Source: JAKCDU01 sp035551615
Lineage (GTDB): Bacteria > Actinomycetota > Acidimicrobiia > Acidimicrobiales > Palsa-688
NCBI GenBank assembly: GCA_035551615.1
Contig: DASZNC010000077.1
Span: 1-64,000, forward strand
DNA: 64,000 nt
Reading direction: 5' to 3'
In this document: piece after piece, positions 1 through 8,529 of the stretch
How the letters are laid out: each line of letters begins with the position of its first letter
How positions within the stretch are numbered: the stretch's first letter is position 1
Program-made: the position numbers and the translations under genes
Notes under the pieces: model-generated
Seen by the model: only the letters and a program-made list of their open reading frames with translations
What the model was told of the DNA's origin: nothing
Databases searched by the model: none

Positions 1-61
1 AAAACCGATAACGGTCACAGGCAAATGTGAAAATGACAGAGATCAAACGTGAAGACCTCGG

Positions 62-136
62 TGGTGCCCCCGGCAGGATTCGAACCTGCGCACCCGGCTC
101 CGGAGGCCGATGCTCTATCCCCTGAGCTACGAGGGC
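62..136 (-). tRNA. tRNA-Arg (anticodon CCG)
   Basis: Read on the minus strand this is a 75-nt cloverleaf. The acceptor stem pairs GCCCTCG with CGGGGGC (one G-U pair), the T stem-loop is GCAGG-TTCGAAT-CCTGC, and the anticodon loop CTCCGGA gives anticodon CCG, which reads CGG arginine codons. The 3' CCA is encoded at 64-62. No integrase or att-like duplication of its 3' end is visible nearby. Confidence 0.96.
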
Positions 137-200
137 GGGGAAAGGTCGAGTCTAGCGACGGCTCCTGCTCGCTGCCACGTGCCGCCTACAGTGTGGGTCC

Positions 201-617
201 ATGCCCAGTGGGACCGTACTCGTGGTCGATGACGACCCGGTGATTGTGAACCTGCTGCAGGTCAATTTCGAGATCGAGGGTTATGACGTTCTCACCGCCA
301 CCGGCGGCGAGGCCGGGTTGGCCCAGGCCCGGCTGGGCCATCCCGACGTGATCGTGCTGGACGTGATGATGCCCGGCATCGACGGCCTCGAGGTGGCCCG
401 CCGGCTCAAGGGCGAGAACCAGACCCGCGCCATTCCCATCATCCTGTTGTCGGCCAAGGCCCAGAGCTCGGATATCAAGGCCGGGCTCGCCGTCGCCGAC
501 GAGTACATCACCAAGCCGTTCGAGCCGCTCGAACTGCTGGAGCGCGTGGCCACCGTCATCGCCCGCTATCAGGCGACCTCGGACGACCACGCGGCCAAGC
601 ACCCCGACGCCCACTGA
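201..617 (+). CDS. single-domain response regulator (CheY-like receiver)
   Basis: This 138-residue protein is a stand-alone receiver domain. The acidic pocket is D10-D12, the phospho-acceptor is D54 (VLDVMMPG), S84 is the switch Ser/Thr and K105 lies in the TKPF motif, so every catalytic residue is present. About 20 residues follow the fold and no output domain is attached. It presumably takes a phosphate from a histidine kinase encoded elsewhere and signals by protein contact. The gene stands alone, followed by the convergent enoyl-CoA hydratase gene 39 nt away. The ATG at 201 lies immediately before the conserved first beta strand. Confidence 0.9.
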   Translation: MPSGTVLVVDDDPVIVNLLQVNFEIEGYDVLTATGGEAGLAQARLGHPDVIVLDVMMPGIDGLEVARRLKGENQTRAIPIILLSAKAQSSDIKAGLAVADEYITKPFEPLELLERVATVIARYQATSDDHAAKHPDAH

Positions 618-622
618 CGCCG

Positions 623-635
623 GGGGCCCTGCCCC
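623..635. terminator. possible GC hairpin between convergent genes
   Basis: GGGGC (623-627) pairs with GCCCC (631-635) across a 3-nt loop, in the 39-nt gap between two convergent genes. There is no T tract, so it is only a weak terminator candidate. Confidence 0.25.
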
Positions 636-656
636 GGGCCCGACCATCGGGTGCGT

Positions 657-1517
657 CTACGCCTCCTCGTAGGGTGGCTCCTGCCACCACGGGTGCCAGT
701 CCGGGGTGTCGGTGCTCGGCGACAACTTCCATGACGGCGACCTTTTCTCGAAGAAGGCGGTGATGCCCTCCGCCGCGTCGGCCATACGACCGGTCTGCCA
801 GACGGCGCGCGAATCGACCCGGTGCGCAGCCATCGGATGGTCGGCACCCATCATCCGCCACAGCATCTGCCGCATGATCACCGCCGACACCGGCGCCACC
901 GACGTGGCGATCTCCCCGGCGACGTCCCGGGCCGCGTCGATCAGGTCGGCGGCCGGGTGGACGCTGCGCACCAGCCCGCTGGCGAGTGCCTCCGGCGCCT
1001 GGATCATGCGGGCGGTGAGGCACCACTCCAGCGCCTGATTGATGCCGACTATGCGAGGGAGGAACCAGCTGGAGGCGGCCTCGGCGACGATGCCGCGGGC
1101 CCCCCACACGAAGCCGATCTTGGCCGAGTCGGCCATGAGCCGGATGTCCATCGGGAGCAACATGGTCGCCCCGACGCCCACGGCCGGGCCGTTTATCGCT
1201 GCGATCAGAGGCTTCTTGGCCCGGAACATGCGCAACGTGAGGACTCCGCCGCCGTCCCGGGGGGCCAGATCCTGCTTGCGCTCCTCGCCGTGGTCGAAGG
1301 TCGACGATCCACCGGACAGGTCGGCCCCGGCGCAGAACGCCCGTCCCCGCCCGGTGAAGATGACGGCCCGGACGGCGTCGTCGGCATCCGCCTCGTCGAG
1401 GGCCTGGATGATCTCCGACATCATCTCCACGGTGAAGGCGTTCAGCCGGTCCGGCCGGTCGAGGGTGATGGTCGCGACCCGGTCACTCACCTCGTATTCG
1501 ATGACTGTGTAGCTCAC
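657..1517 (-). CDS. enoyl-CoA hydratase/isomerase (crotonase) family protein
   Basis: This 286-residue protein has the crotonase fold. The N-terminal strand motif VATITLDRPDRLNAF is clear, AFCAGADLSG forms the first oxyanion-hole loop, and NGPAVGVGATMLLPMDIRL the second. The segment RGIVAEAASSWFLPRIVG carries the candidate catalytic Glu, in the form common to EchA-like paralogues that have EA rather than GAGG at this point. It starts with GTG at 1517. Likely role: hydration or isomerisation of an acyl-CoA in fatty-acid or related degradation. The exact substrate cannot be read from sequence. It follows the same strand as the large signalling gene 59 nt upstream, and may be read as an independent unit. 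Confidence 0.85.
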   Translation of the reverse strand: MSYTVIEYEVSDRVATITLDRPDRLNAFTVEMMSEIIQALDEADADDAVRAVIFTGRGRAFCAGADLSGGSSTFDHGEERKQDLAPRDGGGVLTLRMFRAKKPLIAAINGPAVGVGATMLLPMDIRLMADSAKIGFVWGARGIVAEAASSWFLPRIVGINQALEWCLTARMIQAPEALASGLVRSVHPAADLIDAARDVAGEIATSVAPVSAVIMRQMLWRMMGADHPMAAHRVDSRAVWQTGRMADAAEGITAFFEKRSPSWKLSPSTDTPDWHPWWQEPPYEEA

Positions 1518-1575
1518 CCGGGGAGCATAAGGCCGGGCGGCCGGTGATTCCCGAATCGGCCCGGATCCGAATGTC

Positions 1576-4023
1576 TCAGCGGGACCAGTCGCCGGGATGG
1601 CGGAGCAGTTGTTCGAACGCGTCCGCCGGCACCGGCTTCGACCACAGGAAACCCTGCAGGGATTCGCACCCCAGCTCGATGAGGACGGCCCGCTGCTCCG
1701 CCGTCTCGACCCCTTCGGCCACTGTTGTCATCCCAAGGGCCCGGGCCAGCTGGATGGTCGAGCCGACGATGGCCCGGTTGGCCTCGGTGTCCAGCGATTC
1801 GATGAACACCCGGTCGAGCTTCAGGACCTGTACCGAGAGGCGGGACAGGTAGTGCAGCGATGAATACCCGGTACCGAAGTCGTCGATGGCCAGGCTGAGA
1901 CCGAGCGTGCGGAGGCGGCCCAGGGTCTCCGCCGACTTGACCGGATCCTCCATCAGGGCCGATTCGGTCAGTTCCAGGCACAACGCGCCGGGCTCCAACC
2001 CGGAGGCGCCCAGAAGCGACTCCATCCGGCCGACCAGGTCGGGCTGGCTCAGCTGGCGGACCGACATGTTGACCGCCATCCCGAGGGTGGGGGCCAGATC
2101 GCGCCGCCAGGCAACCGCCTGCCGGCAGGCCGTCTCCAAGACCCATTGTCCCAAGGGGAGAATGAGGCCGGTCTCCTCGGCCAGCGGAATGAAGTCTCCG
2201 GGATGTATCAGACCCCTGTCCGGGTGCTCCCACCGGACCAGCGCCTCGGTCGAGACGATGGTCCCGTCCGCCGACACCACCGGTTGGTAGTACAGCCGCA
2301 GGCCGTTCCCGTCGAGGGCCTGACGCAGTTCGTTGGCCAACTCGAACCTCTGCTGGGCCTGCTCCCGCATGGTGATCTCGAAGAACTCGAACCGGTTCCG
2401 CCCCTGGGCCTTGGCCCGGTACATGGCGATGTCGGCGTCGCGGAGGAGTTCATCCAGGCGGGCGTCGGACGCCTCGGCCATGGCCACCCCGATGGTGACG
2501 GCCGGCGTCATCCGGTGACCGGCCAGGTCGTAGGGCCGGGCTATCGCCTGCAGTATCGCTTCGGCCAGACCGGAGGCCCCCCGGGCCGCAACGAGTGAAT
2601 CGGTCAACACGACGAACTCATCGCCCCCGAATCGGGTCACCGTATCCGTGGCCGGAACGACGCCGAGGATGCGGTCCGCCACCTCCCGGATCAGCTGGTC
2701 GCCCAGATCGTGGCCCAGGCTGTCGTTGACCACGTTCAGGTGGTCGATATCGACGAAGAGCAGGGTCAGGCGGCCACCGGAATCGGCCCGTTCCTTGGCC
2801 CGCTGGAACCGGTCATTCAGAAGCGCCCGATTCGGCAGGTTGGTGAGTTCGTCGGTGATGGCCTGGCGGGCCAGTAGAGCCTCGGTCGCTTTGCGCTCGG
2901 TCACGTCCCGCACGAACGCGTTGAAGCGCAGGCCGCCCTCCTGTTCGACGATGACGACGGAGACCTCGACCGGGAACCGGGAACCGTCGGCGCGCAAGCC
3001 GGTCAGCTCCACCGCGCCTGCGTGGAACAGGCTCGTCTGTCCATCGGCCACCGCCTTCGAGAAACCGCTCCGGTGGGCCGAACGCAACTCGGGCGGAACG
3101 ATCAGGTCGTCGATCCGCTGCCCCACGGCCTCGGCCTCGGTCCAGCCGAAGATACGGGCGGCACTCGCATTCCAATTGACAATCAAGCCGGCGGCGTCGA
3201 CACCGATGAAACCATCGCTGGTCGCTTCGATGGTCCGCCGGAAGGTCTGTTCCGCCTCCAACCGGCGTCGTTCCGCCCGGCGTTCGTCGGTCACGTCGAT
3301 CACCGCCCCGTGCAACCGGCTCAGTTGCCCGCTCTCGTCACGTATGCGGCGACCCCGTCCGTGCAGCATCCGCACGCCATGTTCGGGAGAACAAATGCGG
3401 TAGTCCAGGGCGAATACGTCGTCCTGGCCGGTGACCCGGACGGTCCGGCGCAGGAGCTCGAGATCGTCCGGATGGACCAGGTGGAGGAAGTCCAGATAGG
3501 TACCGGTCAGACGGTCCGGCGTGAACCCGTATACCTCGTGGAAGTTCGGCGAGACCACCATCTCCTGAGTGGAGAAATCGATCTCCCACACCGCCATGCG
3601 CGAGGCCTCCAGGGCCACCACCAATCGGGTCTGGGTGTCGACAAGGGCCTGTTCGGCGACTCGCCGGTCGGCGATATCGCGGATGCTGATCAGCAGTCCG
3701 CCCACGTCGCCGTTGTCGGACAGGTCGGTCAGCGACTCCTCCACCGGGACCCACATGCCGTCGCGATCCTTGATCCGCCACTCCACGAGAGCGGAACCGC
3801 CGGCGCCGAGCGCGGCGCGCACATTCGTGGCTCCGGATACCTGGTCATCGGGGTGTACGAAGTCCCGCAGGTTGCGGCCCACCAGGTCGTCGGGTGTGTA
3901 GCCGAACAGCGCTACCGCGGCATTGGCGTACCGGATGGTCCCGTCCGGATCGGCGACCAGAGCTATGTCAGCCGAGCTGTGTACGAGCGTCTCGAAGAAA
4001 CGCGATGAACCATTAGTCGCCAT
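1576..4023 (-). CDS. PAS-PAS-PAS-GGDEF-EAL cyclic-di-GMP signalling protein
   Basis: An 815-residue soluble sensor-effector protein. Three PAS domains are visible at about residues 8-120, 130-250 and 258-378 (repeated VHPDD, FGYTPDD and IFGWTEAE features), followed by a diguanylate cyclase domain with intact GGDEF at 466-470 and an EAL phosphodiesterase domain beginning near 565 with EAL at 593-595. The EAL domain keeps the metal and catalytic motifs ELTES, DDFGTGYSS, LKLD, AEGVET and LQGF. The RxxD product-inhibition site before GGDEF reads PATD, so it appears lost. Both activities are therefore plausible, with the balance set by the PAS ligands. No membrane segment or signal peptide is present. 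The ATG at 4023 is preceded by a 207-nt gap shared with the divergent acyl-CoA synthetase gene. Confidence 0.92.
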   Translation of the reverse strand: MATNGSSRFFETLVHSSADIALVADPDGTIRYANAAVALFGYTPDDLVGRNLRDFVHPDDQVSGATNVRAALGAGGSALVEWRIKDRDGMWVPVEESLTDLSDNGDVGGLLISIRDIADRRVAEQALVDTQTRLVVALEASRMAVWEIDFSTQEMVVSPNFHEVYGFTPDRLTGTYLDFLHLVHPDDLELLRRTVRVTGQDDVFALDYRICSPEHGVRMLHGRGRRIRDESGQLSRLHGAVIDVTDERRAERRRLEAEQTFRRTIEATSDGFIGVDAAGLIVNWNASAARIFGWTEAEAVGQRIDDLIVPPELRSAHRSGFSKAVADGQTSLFHAGAVELTGLRADGSRFPVEVSVVIVEQEGGLRFNAFVRDVTERKATEALLARQAITDELTNLPNRALLNDRFQRAKERADSGGRLTLLFVDIDHLNVVNDSLGHDLGDQLIREVADRILGVVPATDTVTRFGGDEFVVLTDSLVAARGASGLAEAILQAIARPYDLAGHRMTPAVTIGVAMAEASDARLDELLRDADIAMYRAKAQGRNRFEFFEITMREQAQQRFELANELRQALDGNGLRLYYQPVVSADGTIVSTEALVRWEHPDRGLIHPGDFIPLAEETGLILPLGQWVLETACRQAVAWRRDLAPTLGMAVNMSVRQLSQPDLVGRMESLLGASGLEPGALCLELTESALMEDPVKSAETLGRLRTLGLSLAIDDFGTGYSSLHYLSRLSVQVLKLDRVFIESLDTEANRAIVGSTIQLARALGMTTVAEGVETAEQRAVLIELGCESLQGFLWSKPVPADAFEQLLRHPGDWSR

Positions 4024-4230
4024 GTGGTCGAACAGTCACTATTTCTCTACGCGCCGCAGCCGATCCCCTCATCCGGAGATACGCACCCAAATTGTGGCCA
4101 CCCGAACCGGCTACGTCAACGCAGGCCGGCGGGCCGGGGGCCCGCTCCGGTCCCCACACCTGGGTCGGCCCGCCCCAATGGGCCGCATTTGTATATTTGG
4201 CCCCCGGCACGGACGGAACGGGGGACTCAC

Positions 4231-5829
4231 ATGGCTGCGGCGTCGACATCGGCCGAGACAGCGGAGACAGCGGAGAGCCGGCGGGCGGCTGCCGTTTCGG
4301 GCATGACCCTCGCCTGGTGGGCCGCCCGGCACCCGGATCGACCGGCCATCATCAGCCCCAGTGGGGATCGCACCTTCGCCCATCTGAACGCCAACGCCAA
4401 CCGGTTGGCCCGGGCGCTCAGAGCGGCCGGGCTGCGGGAGGGTGACGCCGTCGCCCTCATGTGCACCAACCGGCCGGAGTTCGCCGAGGCCATCGCCGCC
4501 GCCCAGCGGGCGGGCCTGCGCCTGACACCGATCAACTGGCACCTGAACGCCGACGAGGCCGCCTACATCGTCGCCGACTGTGGCGCCCGAGCCATCATCG
4601 GGGCCACGGATCTAGGGGCCGTGGCCGCCGACGCCGCCGCCCGGGCCCCGGGCGCGACCGTCCGCCTGGCGGTGGGCGGTGCCATCGCCGGCTTCACGTC
4701 CTACGACGAGACCATCGCCGAACAGGACGGCGCGGACCTGGAGGACCCGGTCCTCGGTACGCAGATGCTGTACACGTCGGGAACGACCGGCCGGCCGAAG
4801 GGTGTGTACCGGTCGGCGGAGCTGGCCAGAGCCATTGCCGCCGTCCCCGCCGTCAACCTGTACGGCTACGGCGACGACGGCGTCGACCTGCACCTGTGCA
4901 CCGGGCCGCTCTACCACGCCGCCCCGTTGGCCTTCTCGCTGGCCATCCCCCTCATTTTCGGAGTCGGTACCGTCCTCATGGAGCACTGGGATGCGGAGGA
5001 GACCCTCAGGCTCATCGACCGCCACCGGATCACCCACACCCATATGGTCCCGACCATGTTCCATCGGCTGCTCTCGCTACCGACCGAGAGCCTGGAGAAG
5101 TACGACGTCTCGTCGCTCCGCATGGTCCTTCACGGTGCCGCTCCTTGCCCGGTGCCGGTCAAGCGCCGGCTGATCGAATGGCTGGGCCCGATCGTGCTCG
5201 AGTACTACGCGGCGACGGAGGGGACCGGCACCTGGTGCAACTCCGAGACGTGGCTGGCCCATCCGGGCACGGTCGGACGGCCCATCGTGGAAGGCCAGGT
5301 CAAGGTGGGTGACGAGTCCGGCGCCGCCCTTCCGGCCGGGCAGATCGGGCTGGTGTACCTCCGCTCGCCGGCGGCCGGCCGGTTCGAGTACTACGGCGAC
5401 CGGACCAAGACCGAAGGTGCCTACCGGGACGAGTATTTCACCCTGGGCGACATGGGCTACCTCGACGCCGAGGGCTACCTGTACCTGACCGACCGGACCG
5501 CCAACCTGATCATCTCGGGCGGGGTCAACATCTACCCGGCCGAGATCGAGGCCGTCCTGCTCGAGCATCCGGCGGTGGCCGATGCGGCCGTCATCGGGGT
5601 GCCCAGCGAGGAGTGGGGGGAAGACGTGAAGGCGGTCGTCGAGTTGCGACCGGGCACCGCCGATGACGGCTTGGCCGGCGAGCTGATCGAGTTCTGCCGC
5701 GACCACCTGGCCCATTTCAAATGCCCGCGCTCGGTGGACTTCGTCGCCCACCTACCCCGCCAGGACAACGGCAAGATCTACAAGCGCCTGCTGCGCGACC
5801 AGTACCGCGGGCCGGCTTCGGCCGGCTAG
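4231..5829 (+). CDS. acyl-CoA synthetase (AMP-forming, ANL superfamily)
   Basis: A 532-residue adenylate-forming enzyme that would activate a carboxylic acid, probably a fatty acid, to its CoA thioester. The P-loop is YTSGTTGRPKG, A5 is YYAATEGTG, A7/A8 are GDMGYLDAEGYLYLTDR and the C-terminal catalytic lysine is in DNGKIYKR. The frame is open upstream to 4024, but the ATG at 4231 follows a purine-rich stretch (GGAACGGGGG) and starts just before the conserved fold, so it is preferred. A TATATT box at 4192-4197 is a possible -10 element. The gene ends overlapping a convergent tetR gene by 4 nt, which suggests, without proving, that the regulator controls fatty-acid use. Confidence 0.9.
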   Translation: MAAASTSAETAETAESRRAAAVSGMTLAWWAARHPDRPAIISPSGDRTFAHLNANANRLARALRAAGLREGDAVALMCTNRPEFAEAIAAAQRAGLRLTPINWHLNADEAAYIVADCGARAIIGATDLGAVAADAAARAPGATVRLAVGGAIAGFTSYDETIAEQDGADLEDPVLGTQMLYTSGTTGRPKGVYRSAELARAIAAVPAVNLYGYGDDGVDLHLCTGPLYHAAPLAFSLAIPLIFGVGTVLMEHWDAEETLRLIDRHRITHTHMVPTMFHRLLSLPTESLEKYDVSSLRMVLHGAAPCPVPVKRRLIEWLGPIVLEYYAATEGTGTWCNSETWLAHPGTVGRPIVEGQVKVGDESGAALPAGQIGLVYLRSPAAGRFEYYGDRTKTEGAYRDEYFTLGDMGYLDAEGYLYLTDRTANLIISGGVNIYPAEIEAVLLEHPAVADAAVIGVPSEEWGEDVKAVVELRPGTADDGLAGELIEFCRDHLAHFKCPRSVDFVAHLPRQDNGKIYKRLLRDQYRGPASAG

Positions 5830-6458
5830 CCGGAGCGGGCGATCGCCGCCGCCGGCACCGCTTCGAGGGCGCCCATGCACATCGTCACGTAGATCTGCTC
5901 CAGCCAGGTCGCGTTGGCCGGGGTCGGCTTCAGCCGCCATTCGGCGAGGACCCCTTCCATACAGCGGAGAAGGACCGAGATGGTCTTCCGGGTGAGCCGC
6001 TCGTCGGTACCCAACGTCCCGCTGGCGATCCGGCTGAAGTACCGGACGGTCTCCCGGTCGCGGCGCTGCCGCTCCTCCCGGAACGTCTGGTCCCGTCCGC
6101 CTGCGGCCCGCAACGCCTTCAGGGCCGCCCCCCGCTGGGCTTCGGCCCGGAGAGCCCCGTGCATCAGGGCCCGGAACTTGGAGTCGAGGTCCTTGGCCCC
6201 GCGTACCGAAGAAGCCAGTTCCTCGTGCAGAAGCGATGCCTCGCGCCGATATACCGCGACTAGCAGCTCCTGGCGGTTGGCGAAGTGCTTGTACAGCAAC
6301 GGCCGGCTCACCCCGGCGGCTTCGGCGACCGAATCCATCGACAGGTTGTCGGCGTCAGCCGCAATCAGGTCGGCCGCCGTGGCCAGTAGCGCCTCTCGTC
6401 GCTGATCCCGGGTCAGGCGACCGCTCACCGATCCAGGCACCTCCTGCGCCAGCGCCAC
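5826..6458 (-). CDS. TetR/AcrR-family transcriptional regulator
   Basis: A 210-residue regulator. The N-terminal helix-turn-helix spans roughly residues 15-62, with AEAAGVSRPLLYKHF as the recognition segment, and is followed by a variable all-helical ligand domain. The start is GTG at 6458. A perfect inverted repeat TGACAT-T-ATGTCA lies 2 nt upstream of that codon, overlapping where the ribosome would bind, which suggests tight autorepression. Its 3' end overlaps the convergent acyl-CoA synthetase by 4 nt. The upstream neighbour (6485-7642) is on the same strand, so the operator lies inside a two-gene transcription unit or marks an internal promoter. The ligand is unknown, but acyl-CoA is plausible from context. 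Confidence 0.88.
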   Translation of the reverse strand: MALAQEVPGSVSGRLTRDQRREALLATAADLIAADADNLSMDSVAEAAGVSRPLLYKHFANRQELLVAVYRREASLLHEELASSVRGAKDLDSKFRALMHGALRAEAQRGAALKALRAAGGRDQTFREERQRRDRETVRYFSRIASGTLGTDERLTRKTISVLLRCMEGVLAEWRLKPTPANATWLEQIYVTMCMGALEAVPAAAIARSG

Positions 6459-6460
6459 GT

Positions 6461-6473
6461 TGACATTATGTCA
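6461..6473. promoter_or_regulatory. candidate TetR operator (TGACAT-T-ATGTCA)
   Basis: A perfect 6-bp inverted repeat with a 1-nt centre sits directly upstream of the tetR start codon (6458, minus strand). Its size, symmetry and position fit a TetR-family operator. No second copy was noticed in front of the neighbouring acyl-CoA synthetase or crotonase genes. Confidence 0.55.
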
Positions 6474-6484
6474 CTACTACCCGT

Positions 6485-7642
6485 TCAGCCGGCGGCGGCC
6501 GCCTCGAGGGTCGACGCGTAGCTGATCAGTTGCGAGATCGGGACCGTGCCCCCGATCACCAGCCAGTGCTGGTTGGCCAGGGACAACTGGAGCTGGGGGC
6601 CGTCGGACCGCAGCACCACGGTCGCCGGGCCGAGTCCCGGCAGGTTCTGCGATCGGGTGACCACACCCGAGTCGTCCCATGGGGTGCCCCCGGCGCCCGC
6701 TTCGACGGTGATCAGCTGGCCACCGTTCTCGAACGACCAGTCCGACGCCCGGTACAGAAGGGTCCCCTTCTGCTGCGGGTCATCGGCTGTGATGCTGAGC
6801 GACGCCACCTTGGAGAACCCGGTCGGCGCCGTCGGCACGGCGATGAAGGACGGAGCCGCCGGGCTGGTGACCTGGATGACGTCCGATGCCGAACTGGACG
6901 GCGTCCCCGGGTCCGGGGCCGCCTCGATGCCGGGGAGCGGCGTCGCCAGCGACACGCTCTGCGCGAGACGGCTCAGCACCACCCGTCCCAGGTAGGTCCA
7001 GGACTCGGACAACTCGATGCCCGTCGTGGTCAGGCAGACATCGTCGTGATCGCCGCCCGAGACGGCGGTGAGCGGGCCGGCCGGCGGCTCGCTCAGGCGG
7101 ACCATCTGGCAACGCTGTCCGGCAATGGTCCGGGCCTGGTGGAGATCCTGGGCCAGACCCCACTGGAAGAGCTGGGTCAGCTCGACGCCCAGACTGAGCG
7201 CGCCGCTTCCGAGCGCCGGCTCCCGGTGGGATACCAGCGTCAGACCGCCGGCCGAGAGGTTGTAAAGACCGTCGGAGTCGGTCACCGTGCCACCCTGCGG
7301 GGCGGCGCCCGTACGGGGATCGGACGCATAGGTCAGGTCGCTCACGTCGACCGGGTCCCGCACGTCGAGCACCTCCCACCGCCTCTGCCCGGATCCCGAC
7401 GAGGTGTCGTCGACCAGGTAGACCACCTCGTAGTGGGCCGGCCCGATGCCGGTCGCCGGGTGGTCCTTGTGCAGGACGACGATGGCCACCAGCGCTGCGA
7501 TCATGACGGCGATCGACGCGAAGAGCGACAGCCGGGAGCCTTTGCGGACCGGCTCCGGCTCGGGCGGCCGGCGCACCGGTCGGGCCCGGCCTCTCTGCGA
7601 TCTGTCGCGGTGCACGTCGCCCGCCGGCCGGCGGTACATCAT
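6485..7642 (-). CDS. membrane-anchored protein of unknown function
   Basis: This 385-residue protein has a short Arg/Pro-rich cytoplasmic N-terminus, one transmembrane segment near residues 38-60 (SLFASIAVMIAALVAIVVLH), then a long extracytoplasmic part. That part begins with a beta-rich region (HYEVVYLVDDT, WEVLDVRDP) and ends with IGGTVPISQLISYAS. The overall plan resembles extracytoplasmic sensor or anti-sigma-like proteins with a DUF4367-like C-terminus, but I do not recognise the family firmly. The start codon is the second of two nearby ATGs on a short divergent region shared with the GNAT gene, and 26 nt separate it from tetR downstream. Confidence 0.7.
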   Translation of the reverse strand: MMYRRPAGDVHRDRSQRGRARPVRRPPEPEPVRKGSRLSLFASIAVMIAALVAIVVLHKDHPATGIGPAHYEVVYLVDDTSSGSGQRRWEVLDVRDPVDVSDLTYASDPRTGAAPQGGTVTDSDGLYNLSAGGLTLVSHREPALGSGALSLGVELTQLFQWGLAQDLHQARTIAGQRCQMVRLSEPPAGPLTAVSGGDHDDVCLTTTGIELSESWTYLGRVVLSRLAQSVSLATPLPGIEAAPDPGTPSSSASDVIQVTSPAAPSFIAVPTAPTGFSKVASLSITADDPQQKGTLLYRASDWSFENGGQLITVEAGAGGTPWDDSGVVTRSQNLPGLGPATVVLRSDGPQLQLSLANQHWLVIGGTVPISQLISYASTLEAAAAG

Positions 7643-7692
7643 CTTCCTTGACGTTCGCGGTCGAGGGGTTGTTTCCTGCCAAGCTGACGACC

Positions 7693-8529
7693 GTGGCCAC
7701 GGAGGACCGGTACCGTTCCCGCCTCATGGCCGAGGCCGCCGCCCGGCGGGCCGGCATCACCGTCGGTCCGGTCGGGGACGTGGATGGGCTGACCCGGATC
7801 AACCGGTTGTTCGACACGGTATGGGGCGGCGGCGGTCAGGACGCCGTGCCGGTGAACATGTTGAAGGCGTTGGCCCACACCGGTAACTATGTCGCCGGCG
7901 CGTGGCGAAGTGGTGCCTTGATCGGCGCCGCAGTGGGTTTCGCCCATGGGCCCGATCACCCGGCTCTGCATTCTCACATCGCCGGCGTAATGCCGGCGGC
8001 CCATGGCACCGGAGTGGGGTACGCCCTCAAGCTCCATCAGGCGGCCTGGGCTCTGGATAGGGGCCTGACCGCCGTCACCTGGACGTTCGACCCGCTGATC
8101 CGGCGGAACGCGCGGTTCAATCTGGTGAAGCTGGGGGGCCGGATCGAGGCCTACTACCCGGACTTCTACGGTCCGATGGCCGACGGGATCAACGACGGGG
8201 ACATGACCGACCGGTGCCTCCTGGTGTGGGATTTGGAAGGTGGCATCCCCGCCTCCGGGACCGCCGCGTCCGTACCCGCCGGTGGCGTGGTTGTCCTCAG
8301 CTCCACTGCTCCGGGCGCTCCTCTTACACGGGCGGCTGATCCGGCCACCAGGGTCATCCTTTGCCAAACTCCACCGGATGTCGTCGAGTTGCGCCGCGAT
8401 CATCCGGACGCGGCCAGGGAATGGCGACTGGCGTTGCGGGCCACACTGGGTCAGGCACTCGCCTCCGGGGCCGTGGTCAGTGGCCTGACCGCGGCAGGCC
8501 ACTACGTCGTCGAAAGGACAGGCGGATGA
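7693..8529 (+). CDS. GNAT-superfamily N-acyltransferase (COG3375-like)
   Basis: The core (about 195 residues) matches the predicted GNAT group typically encoded beside N-acylamino-acid racemases: VGFAHGPDHPALHSHIAGV, then GTGVGYALKLHQAAWAL as the acyl-CoA-binding loop, and TWTFDPLIRRNARFNLVKLG. The extra C-terminal part (about 80 residues) is less conserved. I prefer GTG at 7693 over a TTG at 7648 because conservation begins soon after. The stop overlaps the racemase start (ATGA at 8526-8529), so the two are translationally coupled. By analogy with the Geobacillus N-succinylamino acid racemase operon it would acylate a D-amino acid with succinyl-CoA or another acyl-CoA. Confidence 0.82.
   Translation: MATEDRYRSRLMAEAAARRAGITVGPVGDVDGLTRINRLFDTVWGGGGQDAVPVNMLKALAHTGNYVAGAWRSGALIGAAVGFAHGPDHPALHSHIAGVMPAAHGTGVGYALKLHQAAWALDRGLTAVTWTFDPLIRRNARFNLVKLGGRIEAYYPDFYGPMADGINDGDMTDRCLLVWDLEGGIPASGTAASVPAGGVVVLSSTAPGAPLTRAADPATRVILCQTPPDVVELRRDHPDAAREWRLALRATLGQALASGAVVSGLTAAGHYVVERTGG

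Noticed and set aside
62..136. tRNA-Arg considered as an attachment site for a mobile element
   Set aside because: No duplicated 3' end, integrase or phage gene follows it.
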